A stretch of 64,000 nt of DNA from Salvia splendens (Eukaryota > Streptophyta > Magnoliopsida > Lamiales > Lamiaceae): positions 24,131,883-24,195,882 of the forward strand of contig NC_056039.1 of NCBI RefSeq assembly GCF_004379255.2, given 5' to 3'. Shown piece by piece: positions 44,976 through 56,640 of the stretch. The notes below the pieces were generated by a model. That model worked only from the letters and a program-made list of their open reading frames with translations, was not told the DNA's origin and did no database searches. Numbering within the stretch: position 1 is the first letter of the stretch; each line of letters begins with the position of its first letter. The translations under genes were made by a program, and so were the position numbers.

Positions 44976-46135
44976 TGAATACATCCCTATATATATATAA
45001 TATATAAAATTAATAATATATATAATATACTATACATATTATATGGAAGAATATATTAAAAGAATATATCTATTATATATTATATAATATATTAAATTAT
45101 TAGAATATATATATATATAATATTATTTAAAATATAGTAATTCGGTTTTTCAGTTTTTTTCTTCTCCCTAACCGAACCGAGCCGAACCGAAAAACCAAAA
45201 TTTTTATATTCTCAAAACCGAACCGAATTTCAAAATTTCGGTTTGGTTTGGTTCGGTTCGGATATTCGGTTTCCGGTTTTTTTGCTAACCCCTAGGTTTA
45301 TTATCAAGCAATTTTAGGTCATATTATAAAATTTGAGTTTGAGGTCATGTTAAGATCAATTTATGTCATCCTTACTATAATGACGTAAAAATAAGTTTAC
45401 GATAACCTAAAAATGACCTTTGTATGCTTGGTTCTGCATTTTTGTATTAAGAATGAGTTTTGCATAAATCAAAACCCTACTCGTTACATGCTTTTAGGAG
45501 GTCTATACTATCTAATTATCTATATTGTCTCTCTAATTCTTAATTAAATGAAATTAGGCGCATTAACTTGTTTAGAACTTGAAAGTCAGCTTAAGCTACA
45601 ACTATGATTTAACAAAATTTGTACCCAAAGAAGAAAATTTATCAAATAAACAACAAATTATTAACTACTTACACAAAAAATGAAAGTTGTTCAATAACAA
45701 CTTAGGGTCAGGGTCGCATTAGGGTAATACTAATTCACAGTAATAACTAATATTAACTTTCAATTCTATGTATTAAAATTATCAACACAAAAACATAATT
45801 ATATCAATACAACATGTAAATTTAAATATCAACACAGGTATAAGTTTATCAATACAAGAAGATTGATAAATGTATGTCTTTGTGTTGATATTTTTAATAT
45901 AAAAATAGTAAAATTAGTTATTAGTTATTACTGTAAATTAGTTAATATTTGATCACACACTCCCACAATTACAAACATGTGTTTATTAGAGGTAGTAGAA
46001 TATAGGGTTGGCAAATAAATAGGTGAGTTTCTAGACATATTTAATTTTGGAGGATAATTCAATATTTCATCATTTCTTTCTTACATTTTTCAAATGAACA
46101 GCTTTCCAATATTAGTGAAGCACTTCTATAAATTC

Positions 46136-46143
46136 TATAAATA
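46136..46143 (+). promoter_or_regulatory. TATA box of the germin-like gene
   Basis: TATAAATA followed by gagg, 58 bp before the ATG. A similar tataaat lies 8 bp upstream. The right edge of the tandem duplication is only about 16 bp upstream, so all further promoter DNA is the duplicated block. Confidence 0.75.
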
Positions 46144-46200
46144 GAGGATGCTTTAATCGCTTCAAACAAGCAAATCATAAGCATTCAATAATAAATCTAA

Positions 46201-47159
46201 ATGGCTTCCTCTGCAATCTTGTGTATCACATTAGCCTTGATCAATTCCATTTGCATCTCCTTGGCCTTCGACACTCGTCCTCTTCTAGATATTTGCGTCA
46301 CAGATCCCACCGGAATCGGTATCTCTACCTTCTTATTTATATAGAGTATAATTTTTCAAAATAATTGCCCTCCCTCGTCCCAAGAAAGTTGAGTCTTTTT
46401 TTTTGCACTCTGTTTTGAAAAGTTCATAATAAATAATTAAAAAGTATATAAAATAAAGTAAAAGTGAGAATAATATAGATGAGACTCTTGACTACATTAT
46501 TGTCGCTTTTACTTTACTATATATATACTTTAACTATTAATTACGATTTTTTTCAAAACGAGTGCAAAAAATGGAATAACTCTATTAACATAGAACGTAG
46601 GGAGTATTAAATAACACAATAATATTCAACAGGAAAATGCAAGGACCCTAAATTTGTTACCGCGAATGACTTCTCCATGACCGGTCTGGATCGGCCCAGA
46701 CCCTTTAATTCGTACGGCGTTGCCCCCGTCTTTGCATCTGCAGCTACAATACCGGGGTTTAACACTATGGGCCAGACATTTATACGCGTGGAGTTTGCAC
46801 CGAATGGGTTCTTGCCGCCCCACACACACCCTAGGGCATCGGAGATCATCTATGTCTTGGAAGGTACAATGGAAGTCGGATTTGTAACATCATACCCAGA
46901 CTACAAATATTATAGCAAAGTCCTTAACAAAGGTGATGTCACCATCATCCCTTTCGGCCTCATTCACACCGTGCGCAACGTAGCTAGGGGGAAGAGTGTC
47001 ATAACGGCCTCCTTCAATAGCCAGAATCCGGGATTTATTTTCGTCCCCGACTCTGTTTTCGCGGCCAAACCCGCCATCAACAGCACTTATCTAGCCGGAG
47101 CATTTAAGCTGTACGAAAAAACTGTCAAAGATTTGCAGACTAAAATGTGGTTTATTTAA
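46201..47159 (+). CDS. Germin-like protein, two exons
   Basis: Exon 1 46201-46318, intron 46319-46632 (gt...ag), exon 2 46633-47159; 214 codons, the usual length for germin-like proteins. The N-terminus is a signal peptide (about 22 residues, MASSAILCITLALINSICIS) for secretion to the cell wall. Two Cys (DICVTDP, GKCKDP) can form the conserved disulphide. Germin box 1 PPHTHPRASEI supplies His103, His105 and Glu110; box 2 GLIHTVRN supplies His151, completing the manganese site of the cupin barrel. A KGD triplet lies in box 2. Family members are hexameric apoplastic enzymes, some with superoxide dismutase or oxalate oxidase activity; which applies here cannot be told. No stop or frameshift, so it is probably functional. 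The intron position and phase fit: the split codon gives Gly. Confidence 0.93.
46370..46604. mobile_element. Stowaway-type MITE in the germin-like intron
   Basis: The left end CTCCCTCGTCCCA pairs with the right end (other strand CTCCCTACGTTC), about 235 bp, AT-rich between, TA following at 46605. It makes up most of the 314-bp intron and leaves the splice sites untouched. Confidence 0.7.
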
Positions 47160-49339
47160 CCTTGTATGTTACTTCACCATGTATGGTGATAAACCATCTT
47201 CAATTTCTCAACATGCACAATAATAAATAATATTAATAATAATTCTCTTTGGATTAAAACGATATTCCTTTATTAGTGTCGTTTTCGTAAAAGTTTTAAA
47301 AATTCGTGCTGAACATTTATTCATAGACAAAGGAAATGCTATATGATTTATGCTACTATTACATTATACAAGTAGCTAGACAAAGGGAGTACTATATGAT
47401 TTAAACTTGCTATTACATTATACAAGTAGCTAAAAATATTGACTAAATCAATGAAACAAACTTCAAGCAGCTGAAACATACATATATATAATTCATCACA
47501 TCATAGATCTTGATATTTAACGTGTTGGTATAAGACGCAAATATTAAGCTAACCATTTTTTATGTCAAGAAATTTGATCAAGTTTTCATCTGTCTTATAA
47601 AATTTGAATCAAAATATTTAGATAATTTATTTTTATTTTTCATTTTAAAAATGAAATAAGAAATTTGGTTAACCTTTTAATTTGGTTAACCTCTAAATTT
47701 AAGAAAAGAAATTTTAAACAAATCTTGTCCACCAATATTGCTTCAAATTTCATTTTATTAGAGGAGGACTGGACCGACTTCTTTAAAAGCATTAGAGAAG
47801 AAGTGCGAGATCGTTTCGTCCAACATTGCTTGTCTTTTGAAAAATTCAAAATATATTTTCGACTAATTGTCGTTAATTTAAGTGAGACTATACTTAAATT
47901 CTTATGTACTTAATCTAGTAACATAAAGCCAAAAGTAACAACTAAATTTGAACATATAGTATAAAATTATAAACAAAGGAAATGATGAATATTTAGACTT
48001 TTAAACATATATTATATGGAGTTGTAATCAATTACTAACCCGATTTTAAAATTTTCTGGTAAAATACGATCTACATGGGAAATCATAAACTCTGCGTGTG
48101 TATACCGAAAATTTAAAACCTTACTAAGTCATTTTCTTTCCTAGATTTTTCGATAAATCTAAGAATTTAGTTGACAAATCGCAGTTTGAATCTTAGGTTT
48201 AAATATTTTAAATGGGGATGTGTTTCGGGGAAATGACTAATATACACTATTTTGTTTCTTAAATGTTTTAATTTTTAACCTTAGGGTTTTACATATCATA
48301 CGCCACGTGAAGAGAAGTAGCGTCAACTAGGATTAAAAATGTCACATAATCCATAGGGATCCGCTTTCTAACCCATTGGGGGGATAAACAACCAACACCA
48401 AAGTTTTTGCTCGTACCATTTTTATAGTTCATGGGAAATAGCAGTATCTTTAACTTTTTGCATTTGCAATGTTAAAAGTAGAGTCGAACAAGTAATTTCG
48501 AGATATAGATACTTACTACAAATTAAATTTGAACTCCTACTAAGATACTTGTACCATATATCATTTCAAGTCGTTCCAGCAAAAAACATTCTCACTTCTT
48601 CTTTTATTCTCTTTCTTTATTACTGCCTTCGTTACACTAAACTTCATTTTACACTTATTCTTTTTCTCTTATTTTATGTATAGTTTTATTTTGTGGTAAT
48701 ATAGAGAGAGAAAAAAGTAAGTGGGAGAAAACGTGCTTCCATTTCAAAAATTTGTCATTTTAGTATGACGATCCCAAAAAAACGTGTTTTCAATGGACGG
48801 AGACAGTATCTTTTATACATTATGATCTCAACGCTTAACTTTTAAATATCAATTCTTTAAATTGTGGATGTCCAATAAAAATATTTCAAATAGCCTGGGA
48901 GAGTAGAGTAGAGTAGGAGGATTAGTTATAGTGGTCACGAAGTAATTTTTACTGTAACATTTTGAGTGACATCCTTGACTTTGCATAGATTAATATGGGA
49001 TATGCTAACCATTAGAATTGTTATCTGGGCTGGACCAACTGGACATAGCACGGACCAAGTCCGATATAGGTCTGCCCATACCCAGCCCAATAGTATTATA
49101 TAAATAAGGAAATAAGTAAGATTTAGTCCATAAAATAAAATAAAAAATCGCCACATAGATATTTCAATCTCTCTTTCTCTATAGTGTGATATTTTCTTCT
49201 CCAACTCCGAGTCAGCCGACGGGTCGTGTGAATGCTCCGCATGTGAATAAAATCTCTGATAATTGATTAACAAATAGAGATAGGTAGCATGGCAATTGCT
49301 GACTAATTGCACTAAATTAGGAAATAGGAATGGAAGAGG
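47160..49339. other. Germin-like 3' flank and AT-rich intergenic DNA
   Basis: aataaa-like signals near 47220 probably serve the gene. Beyond that I see no coding; short frames such as 47665-47913 and 48935-49312 lack any recognisable domain. A Stowaway-like inverted element with TA flanks occupies about 48623-48806. Confidence 0.5.
48623..48806. mobile_element. Stowaway-like MITE
   Basis: The left end CTGCCTTCGTTACAC pairs imperfectly with the right end (other strand CTGTCTCCGTCCATTG). Flanked by TA on both sides, about 184 bp, non-coding. Confidence 0.5.
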
Positions 49340-49740
49340 GTATATTACCGGATTTTTTTCTTTCTTTTTTTTATCTAGATGCTAATAGAATTCCATAGTT
49401 TATTGCGTTTTATTTAGATTTTCAGTTTGTGAGCGACGAATGTCCCTCATGCGTCTTTTAATGAAACGTATAAGGGTCATGCATTTTAGGCAACGACGCA
49501 TGAATAGAGAGGTGTTTCTATATAGTATTTTTTATTTTTATTAAACGATCTCATGCGTCTTTGCCTAAATGCATGAGGCTCATGCGTCGTTTAATAAAAA
49601 TAATAGAAACTCATGAGACTCATGCGTCGTTGCCTAAAACGTATGAGGGTCATACGTTTCATTAAATGACGACGCAAGACGGACATGCGTCGCTCACAAA
49701 CTAGAAATCTAAAGAAAAGAATTAAAACGTATATTACCGG
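49340..49740. mobile_element. Near-perfect palindromic element with 12-bp flanking direct repeats
   Basis: gtatattaccgg occurs at 49340-49351 and 49729-49740 in direct orientation. Between them, 377 bp fold almost completely: agtttgtgagcgacg, caacgacgcatga and aacgtatgaccctcat-type words at 49428-49505 pair with 49620-49700, and tttttattaaacga pairs with its complement in the middle. No coding. It looks like a foldback MITE; a transcript would be one long hairpin. Confidence 0.75.
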
Positions 49741-50249
49741 CCGGATTGTACAAATTGCAGCGATGGGTGGAGATGGTGGAGAAGAGCGGTGGCGAAGGCG
49801 TATCCTCCAACTATTCGACGGAATGACTGTGTGGAATTTGGGAGGATGAAGAGGACGAGCATTTTCTGACAGATGTGAGCAACGACGGAGAGCAAGAATA
49901 CGGAGGAGACGGCGCCAAGATGAGGAGGAGGGTGGAAGTTCGGAGCAGCCCTCTACTCAACATTTCATCGCAAGATTGAAGACGTGAAGAACAAGCAGGA
50001 AACAATTATTCATCGCAAGATTGAAGACAGCTTCCAATCCGACAATTCTAATTCCTTAAATTAGTTTTCTTTAATTATAAATAGTGTCTTTGAATGATTT
50101 TATAGATTTATTTTTTAACATGAATAGCTAATTATCTTTTGTAGAATTCTTGGTGAAGATGTTATGACTTGAGTTATTTATCCAATTGATTCTTCCTTGC
50201 ATGTTCTTGTTTTTGTTTAAATTATCCCCGTGCTTTTCTCATTCAAATT
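49741..50249. other. Locally GC-rich stretch, unknown
   Basis: 49,760-50,030 is richer in GC than its surroundings and has short open stretches (plus strand from ATG 49764; minus 49811-50005), with a direct repeat of attcatcgcaagattgaagac-like text at about 49965 and 50007. It may be exon debris of a host gene. No domain recognised. Confidence 0.35.
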
Positions 50250-50442
50250 TGAAGGAATCGGTAATATCTTTCAATCTTATTCATCTTTCAATGTACAAAG
50301 TCATACACTTTATATAGGCTACATTCTATCAATACAAGGTAAACCTAATTTACATTAAATTGGTACAATTATCTATGGAAAGCTATCATACCATATCAAT
50401 CATGTATTAATTGTGTATTATTCTCTTGATTTCTTTCCTATA
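50250..50442 (-). repeat. Short 3' LTR of the Ale-like copia
   Basis: 193 bp on the minus strand, starting TATAGGAAAG (TG mutated to TA) directly after the polypurine tract cttgagggggag and ending CCTTCA. The small LTR size fits the Ale/Retrofit lineage. Confidence 0.75.
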
Positions 50443-52512
50443 CTCCCCCTCAAGTTAAGTAACGGGATTGCCGATACTCAACTTGCCTAATACTTCTCGG
50501 AATGACTTCGAGTTCACCGCCTTTGTCAGAATATATCAGCTAATTGGTCTTCAGACTTCACATAAGGCATCTCCACCACTTTAGCTTCAATGTTCTCTTT
50601 GATGAAATGCGTATCTACTTCCACATGTTTGGTTCGATCATGCTGAACCGGATTTTCGGATATGCTAATCGCTGCCTTGTTATCACAGAACAGCCTGCAC
50701 GGTTGGATTGGGCGAAGATCCAATTCTGTCATAAGCTTCCTTAGCCATAATATCTCTGTCAACCCACTTTTGATTCCTCGGAATTCTGCCTCGGCACTAG
50801 ACAGTGCTACCACTTTCTGCTTCTTACTTCTCCATGTCACAAGGTTACCTCCTACGAAGGTAAAGTAGCCAGCGGTCGATTTTCTATCATTTGGGTTGTC
50901 GGCCCAATCAGCATCAGTAAAACCATGGACCTCCATGAGACCATGTTTTTCAAACATAAGTCCGTGTTCTCCCTTTTAAGTATCGAACAATACCCAAAGC
51001 TGCCTCCCAATGTTCTTCTTGAGGTGCATGCATGAACTGACTTACTACCCCCACGGCATAGGCAATGTCCGGCCTGGTGTGTGATAGATAAATCAGTTTC
51101 CCGACTAACCTCTGATATCTCCCCCTGTCGACCTGTCTTCCCCCTTCCTTCAATTGTAGTCCATGATTCTGCACTATTGGTGTATTTGCTGGCTTGCAAT
51201 CTATCATTCCAACTTCGGCCAATAAGTCTAGTATGTATTTCCTCTGACTTATGAAGATCCCTTTCTTTGATCGGAGTACCTCTATTCCCATAAAGTACTT
51301 GAGGAGTCATAAGTCTTTCATCTCAAATTCTTTGAACAAGTTCTTTCTCAACTCGCTGATTTCCTCTTCATCATTTCCTGTAATGATCATGTCATCTACA
51401 TATATGATAAGACACGTGATCTTGCCATCTCTCTTCTTAAGAAACAGAGTGTGATCTGAATTGCTTTGTGTATACCCATACTTCTTCATTACCTCAATAA
51501 ACATTCCAAACCACGCTCGTGGAGATTGTTTTAATCCGTAAAGTGTCTTCTTCAATTGACACACTTCACCATCTTGAAATTCTGCGGTAAACCCAGGAGG
51601 AGGTTCCATAAAGACAGGTTTCGGTAACTCTCCATGGAGGAAGGCATTGGTCACGTCAAATTGATGGAGAGGCCAATCCTTGTTAGCGGCAATCGAAAAA
51701 AGTACTCTCACGGTGTTGATCTTGGCCACTGGGGAGAATGTTTCAGCATAATCCACTCCATATGTCTGAGTATATCCTTTTGCGACGAGTCGAGCCTTGT
51801 ATCTTTCTATTGTGCCATCCGACTTTCTTTTGATCGTGAATACCCATCGGCATCCAACAGTCTTTGCTCCTTCAGGGAGCTTACCTTTCACCCACGTGTG
51901 ATTCTTCATCAAAGCCTTCATCTCTGTGAACATTGCTTCTCTCCAGTGCTTGTGTTTCATTACTTCTTCGGCTGATTGTGGAGTTTCTTCTTCTTCTTCA
52001 TATAATGCAGCTGCAAAAGCTCTTGCCATTTTTGACAAATTTCCTTGCACGAAATTCGCCACCCCATATCGGCTCTTGTTCCCTATCTTTTCTGGAGAGT
52101 ATCTTTTTGGTGGGATTCCCCTTGTACTCCGAGGGGGAAGAATATACGGTCCGGTATCTCTATCAACGCCATTTTCCTCCGCTACTGGTTCTGTTTCAAC
52201 TTGGTCATTGGAAATAGGAATAGAAGTAGAGTCTTGAGTTTGAGATTACCTCGGATATCGTTGGAGGAGTATTCTGGGTTGGTGGCTGAGATGACTCTTG
52301 TGGTGAGACTTGCTCGGCGGTAGTGACACCTGGTTCTGTTGGATCCTCAATCGAAGAGCTTGACGATGGCACAACCCAACTTAGATAGTCCATAGTACTA
52401 CCTGGATCACTCTCCCCCTGACTATCAAGGTGAGTTTGGTAAAAGAATTCGGTTTCCAGGAAAGTACAATTCATGGTGGTGATGACCTTTTTGGTGTGGG
52501 GATCAAAACATC
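50443..52512 (-). pseudogene. 5'-truncated Ty1/copia (Ale-like) pol: RT and RNase H
   Basis: Minus strand: end of integrase and spacer (CTFLETEFFY near 52,440), RT (WVFTIKRKSDGT, ARLVAKGYTQ, YGLKQSPRAW, LIIYVDDMIITGND), RNase H (TRPDIAYAVGVVSQF, YTDADWAD-like, SSAEAEF, CDNKAAI, KHVEVDTHFI). Breaks: a TGA at 51307-51309 within the DLG-like motif, a frameshift near 50,955 and another near 50,525 before the C-terminal GKLSIGNP-type end. Gag, protease and most of integrase are missing. Non-functional. Confidence 0.92.
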
Positions 52513-52951
52513 GGTGATAGTCCCACCTTCATGCTCGACTATCATGTTGTGCATGATTATGCACGCATACATGACTACCTGACTCCGAGGAACTAGAACT
52601 AGTGTCGTCGTCGTGGTTCATTTTGGTATGTGAGAGAGGTAGAAATGTGAGAGATGAGAGAGGCGACATGTTCGTATAAACAAGTGAATGAGAAACGAGG
52701 TTTAAACAGACAAAATTCGGAAAAAAAATTAAAAAAATGCGTGCCATCGTCCGCGACCATCTTCCGCCGAGCCCAAAATGGTGCCCGATGGCGCGGACGA
52801 TAGGTTATCGTCCGCACTTCTTCCGCGCCCGAAGCTTAGGGTGTGGGCATAGGGCGCGCCCTATGGCGAGCACCCACAATGGAGGTATCGTCCGCGCCCG
52901 AGGACGATGGCACTCATAGGGCGTGCCATCGGGCGCCCCATTGTGGGTGCC
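52513..52951 (-). mobile_element. PIF/Harbinger deletion derivative
   Basis: Minus strand from 52951: terminal GGCACCCACAATGGGGCG, outside it tta (52952-52954), the usual Harbinger target. A start-like ATG at 52621 (MNHDDDTSSSSS) is followed almost at once by CIIMHNMIVEHEGG, the transposase C-terminal signature, so the catalytic middle was deleted. GC-rich palindromic text (catagggcgcgccctatg) at 52846-52863. The other end is cut off at the junction with the copia fragment. Confidence 0.7.
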
Positions 52952-52969
52952 TTAAGCTATAGAATACAC

Positions 52970-53285
52970 AATAAATGCCTAAATCCATTCATTTAAGTAA
53001 AATGTGATCCGTTGCTAACTTTCTTAAAATTGCTAATTCTGCTAACTCATCAACGTAGTGTATTAAAAATATTAACACGATGTTATTAAAATGTCAACAT
53101 AAACATAATTGATATTTTAATACATTGTGCTGACCTAGATATTTAAAATGTCAACACAGTATCTTAAAATATCAACATAAATTTGTGTTGATATTTTAAT
53201 ATGATCGTGTTGACATTTTTAATAAATATATTGATAAATTAACAAATTAATAATTTAAGAAAAGTTAGCATTATAATCGCACCCT
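52970..53285. mobile_element. Inverted-repeat MITE
   Basis: Ends pair over about 80 bp (gctaactttcttaaa near 53015 with tttaagaaaagttagc near 53255). Flanking text taagctatag-atacacaataaat and taagctataggatatacaataaat repeats on both sides, probably part of the target or a local duplication. Non-coding. Confidence 0.5.
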
Positions 53286-53840
53286 TCATTTAAGCTATAG
53301 GATATACAATAAATTCATAACAGGAAAGCAAATATAGGCCATTACCAACCATTTCGTTTTTGGTTAAAAATTACAAAATCGGGATATCCAATATGATGTC
53401 AATAGTTACCCAACAATATAATTCAATATATTATCGATTCAATAATTCAGACATAAATTCTGCATATATACATACTCATAAGTTGAGTTGGTTCGGTGGG
53501 ATTTTGACGAACAAAATTTGAACCCACCAACCACGTCTCAATTTCCATACTTTCATTTTGTTTAGTTTTTTTTTGTCTGGTTTCATTTGTATTTTTGCTT
53601 TTTTTAAATATTAGTTTATGAATTTAAGTTGAATATTAATTTAAAAACTTCAATATATTGTGTTTACTTACATTCAACTTTGCTAAAGAAATTTGTATCT
53701 TAATAAAATAAAATACTTCATCCGTCCATAAAAAAAATTATCTTATTTAGAGATAAATGAGTTATAATATGCAATGAAATTATGACAAAAAAATGTGAAA
53801 AAGTTCGAGGGAGAAAACTGGGTAAAAGTGGATAAATATA

Positions 53841-54038
53841 CTCATTCCGTCCCTAAAAAATAAGCACTTTGTGCACGTATTTTAATGCAAAATCGGTAAA
53901 GTAAGAGAGATGTAGAGAGAAAAATTAATTAAAGTATTGTTAATGGATAACGAGTCCCACTTTATTAGAAAGAAAATAGTTTCCCTTATTGGACGGATTA
54001 AAAAGGAGCAATTATATATTTTTGAGGGACAGAGAAAG
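53841..54038. mobile_element. Stowaway MITE with TA duplication
   Basis: CTCATTCCGTCCCTAAAAAATA at the left (first 20 bases diagnostic) pairs with TATTTTTGAGGGACAGAG at the right; TA at 53839-53840 and 54039-54040. 198 bp, non-coding. Confidence 0.85.
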
Positions 54039-54212
54039 TAGATAGTAGTAGAGAAAAATTGGTTAGAATGTTCCCACAAATAAAGATAAGACTATTTTCA
54101 TATTCGGACAAAAAAAGTGAACAATATTTCACGGATAATGAAGCATTTAATTAAATTAAAATGCATAATAAATGAAATGAGATAAAGAAACTACAAAGAG
54201 TAAGACTCATAA

Positions 54213-55854
54213 TGTGACACCTCAACCCCTCTGACGTATTCTCTTTTAATAAATAAACCCCTTAACATAAAAGAAATTAATACACGTGCCTAATTCATAG
54301 ACCGCCCATATTATATAAGTTCAAACCAACACTTATCCGATACATATTTCAAAATATCGTGTAAAGTAGTGGAACCCTCTCACCACTCTATATACTATAC
54401 ATTTATCTACATGCAAAATGATGAGGAAGAGAAGGTTGCCAATATGCGTCAGCCGCCGAACCTGATAACACGTGGAGTTTCTATGACCCATGTCAGTCAA
54501 AACTTTACTGCTATCTTATTCCTGAAAAATTTAGTGGTTTATATGAGCCACAACTCAGTATATATAAATCTCCACCTTTAATCTCACATGATACAAACAT
54601 CAAGCATATTCTTTTATCAATACATATAATCAGAAACAATATATATAACATAATTTAAAAACAAACCATTTCATATTCATATGCATATGCCACTCTATTC
54701 AGTTTATTATTCTGTAACAGTCAAGCTTGGTATCTGCCCGGGATTCCTCTATGACCCGAAGGTCTCTCTGTAATTGGACTCATAGGTCCCTCTGTATTTG
54801 ACCTGAAGGTCCCTCTGTATTTGGACTCATAGGTCCTCTGTATTTGACCCGAAGGCCTCTCTGTATCTGGACTCATAGGTCCTCTGTATTTGACCCGAAG
54901 GCCTCTCTGTATCTGGACTCATAGGTCCCTCTATATTTCAGATCCAGTACAAGGCTGTCACAGATCCTCTTTAATCACATGATTCATGTACTTTCAATAT
55001 CATATGTAAAACATCAATTACATATTTCTATCATATAATTCATTTAAAACATCATATCCATTGCACCAATCACATATCTATATCATATTCCACCATCTAT
55101 ATCAAATAACACATAATCATATTGGATCCCATCATATAATCAAATCATTCATTTTGTTTAACACCTCGCAAAGAAGCAAATAAAACATATAGAATTAAAA
55201 GTGTGATTTATCCACACCTTATTATTGATAGTATCTAGTCGAGCACCTCTCTTCACATTCTACAACCATGAATTTATTTCTTTCTGGATTCCATATTCTC
55301 TTCTCTCTGTCAATTTTCGTTTTTCCCTTCTAATTTCGTCCCTCCTCCCTTCTCTCGATTTTTTTTCTTCAAGATTATCTATTAACTCTTACTTTGTATT
55401 GCACACTAATTAATAAATATGCATACGTAGACATCTACCAAAATGTCATCTCATTTACAAAAGATGTGTATTAAGCAACACATGTACATATACATATTTT
55501 CATGCACTCGTATTTATCTATATATTTAATATATTTAAGCTACCATATATATATTAGCTAATAAAAAAACATAACTTGATGCTTTTAATTTCACATACGT
55601 ATCCTATTTATTGCACTGGGAAAAGATGTGTACAACTGCATGTATAAGAATTTAATCTCTACTATTCTTATCTTTTAATTTACTACACAATTATTAATAT
55701 ATCAACTTATAAAATACGATATAGCATAATAAGGTATCCTCTTCCGATGATACCCACTTAATATATCTATAATATTAACAATAACATAATATGCAGTGAC
55801 AATATAATATGATAATATGCAACGTAAAGCATGTTTCGGGTTAGGGATGTCACA
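54213..55854 (+). mobile_element. Solo LTR, gypsy-type
   Basis: 1,642 bp starting TGTGACACC and ending GATGTCACA with flanking cataa (54208-54212 and 55855-55859). The surrounding block reads through in the other copies (ctcataattagttaag), which confirms the boundaries. The ends are of the TGTGACA...TGTCACA kind seen in several gypsy lineages. It contains four tandem units of about 56 bp at 54747-54945 (gacccgaaggcctctctgta, ggactcataggtcc). No internal coding region. Confidence 0.9.
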
Positions 55855-56262
55855 CATAATTAGTTAAGAGAATGAATAGTAGGTTTGTATGTATTGTTTT
55901 TCAATAATGGAGGAGAAAAAAAGTGTTGGGATGTAAATAGTTAAGAAAATTATCAATTTTAGTGACGAAGTTGTGAATAATACCCTTATTTGCCTTTACG
56001 AGGTATATATGGTTATAAGGGCGGGCGCATAAATAAATAACGATAAGGGTTGTGATTTCCAAATTTTATTTTAAAGTATATTTTTGAGTGTTTTAGATTA
56101 TTTATAAGGGCTTTTACATAAAAATTTACCTTAAATTTGGATAAATTATAAAAATTTATAAAAAAAAAAAACTTAAAATATAAATTTATTAAGGACTTTA
56201 ACTCTACCCATTTTATATATGAGTCCGTCCCTAATGATTACTATCTCTCTATTTTAGGTTTG

Positions 56263-56640
56263 TATTAAAATGACAACACCATTTAAGATGACACTGTACT
56301 ATCTTAGCCTACCACGTGGCAGACTTGCTTGCATATGTATCGTAGATTGCTTGATTATGTTTGATTTCATATCGCATATTGCTTGAAATCATATGTTGAG
56401 TTGCTTGCTTATGTATCGCAGAATGCTTGCCTATGTATCGCAGATTGCTTGCGTAGATTGTCATTTTAACTATTGTGTTACCATAGTGCTCTGATTTCGT
56501 ATCTCATATGGCTGGAACCATATGCCGAATTACTTATCTATGTATCACACATATTGCTTGCATATGTATTGCAGATTGCATGTTACTTATTATCACGTTG
56601 TCACTTTAAGAGAGATGTCACCCTAATGCACCGCACCCAT
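56263..56640. repeat. Irregular repeat of gcttgcatatgtatcgcagatt
   Basis: The words gcttg-c-tatgtatcgcaga and catat-gcttga recur seven or eight times. The ends carry atgacaaca/aagatgacac and, inverted, ttgtcacttt/gatgtcaccc, suggesting a MITE shell. Absent from copy 1 of the block, so it is an insertion. Confidence 0.45.

Larger units (their letters stand above)
40774..44988. mobile_element. 4.2-kb MULE-like element inside the hAT MITE
   Basis: The outer ends are a perfect 13-bp inverted repeat: AGGGATGTATTCA at 40774-40786 and TGAATACATCCCT at 44976-44988, in TA-rich flanks that hide any target duplication. Inside: a smaller MITE (40886-41153), a five-unit tandem repeat (41957-42555), small exon-like pieces, a FAR1/MURA-like zinc-knuckle relic on the minus strand (43449-43808), and a 277-bp tandem repeat (43831-44485). 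The zinc-knuckle relic suggests Mutator ancestry. Boundaries are moderately secure. Confidence 0.6.
40099..46120 (+). repeat. Tandem duplication, copy 2, carrying a 4.2-kb insertion
   Basis: Matches copy 1 on both sides of the insertion: 40099-40812 with 38214-38879, and 45010-46120 with 38880-40098. The hAT MITE here (40545 to 45294) is split by the insertion and its right flank reads ggtttatt, one change from the 8-bp duplication. The right edge lies about 16 bp upstream of the germin-like TATA box. Confidence 0.9.

Noticed and set aside
48935..49312. Minus-strand frame of 125 codons
   Set aside because: Composition and lack of domain suggest chance; part of it resembles LTR-like non-coding text.
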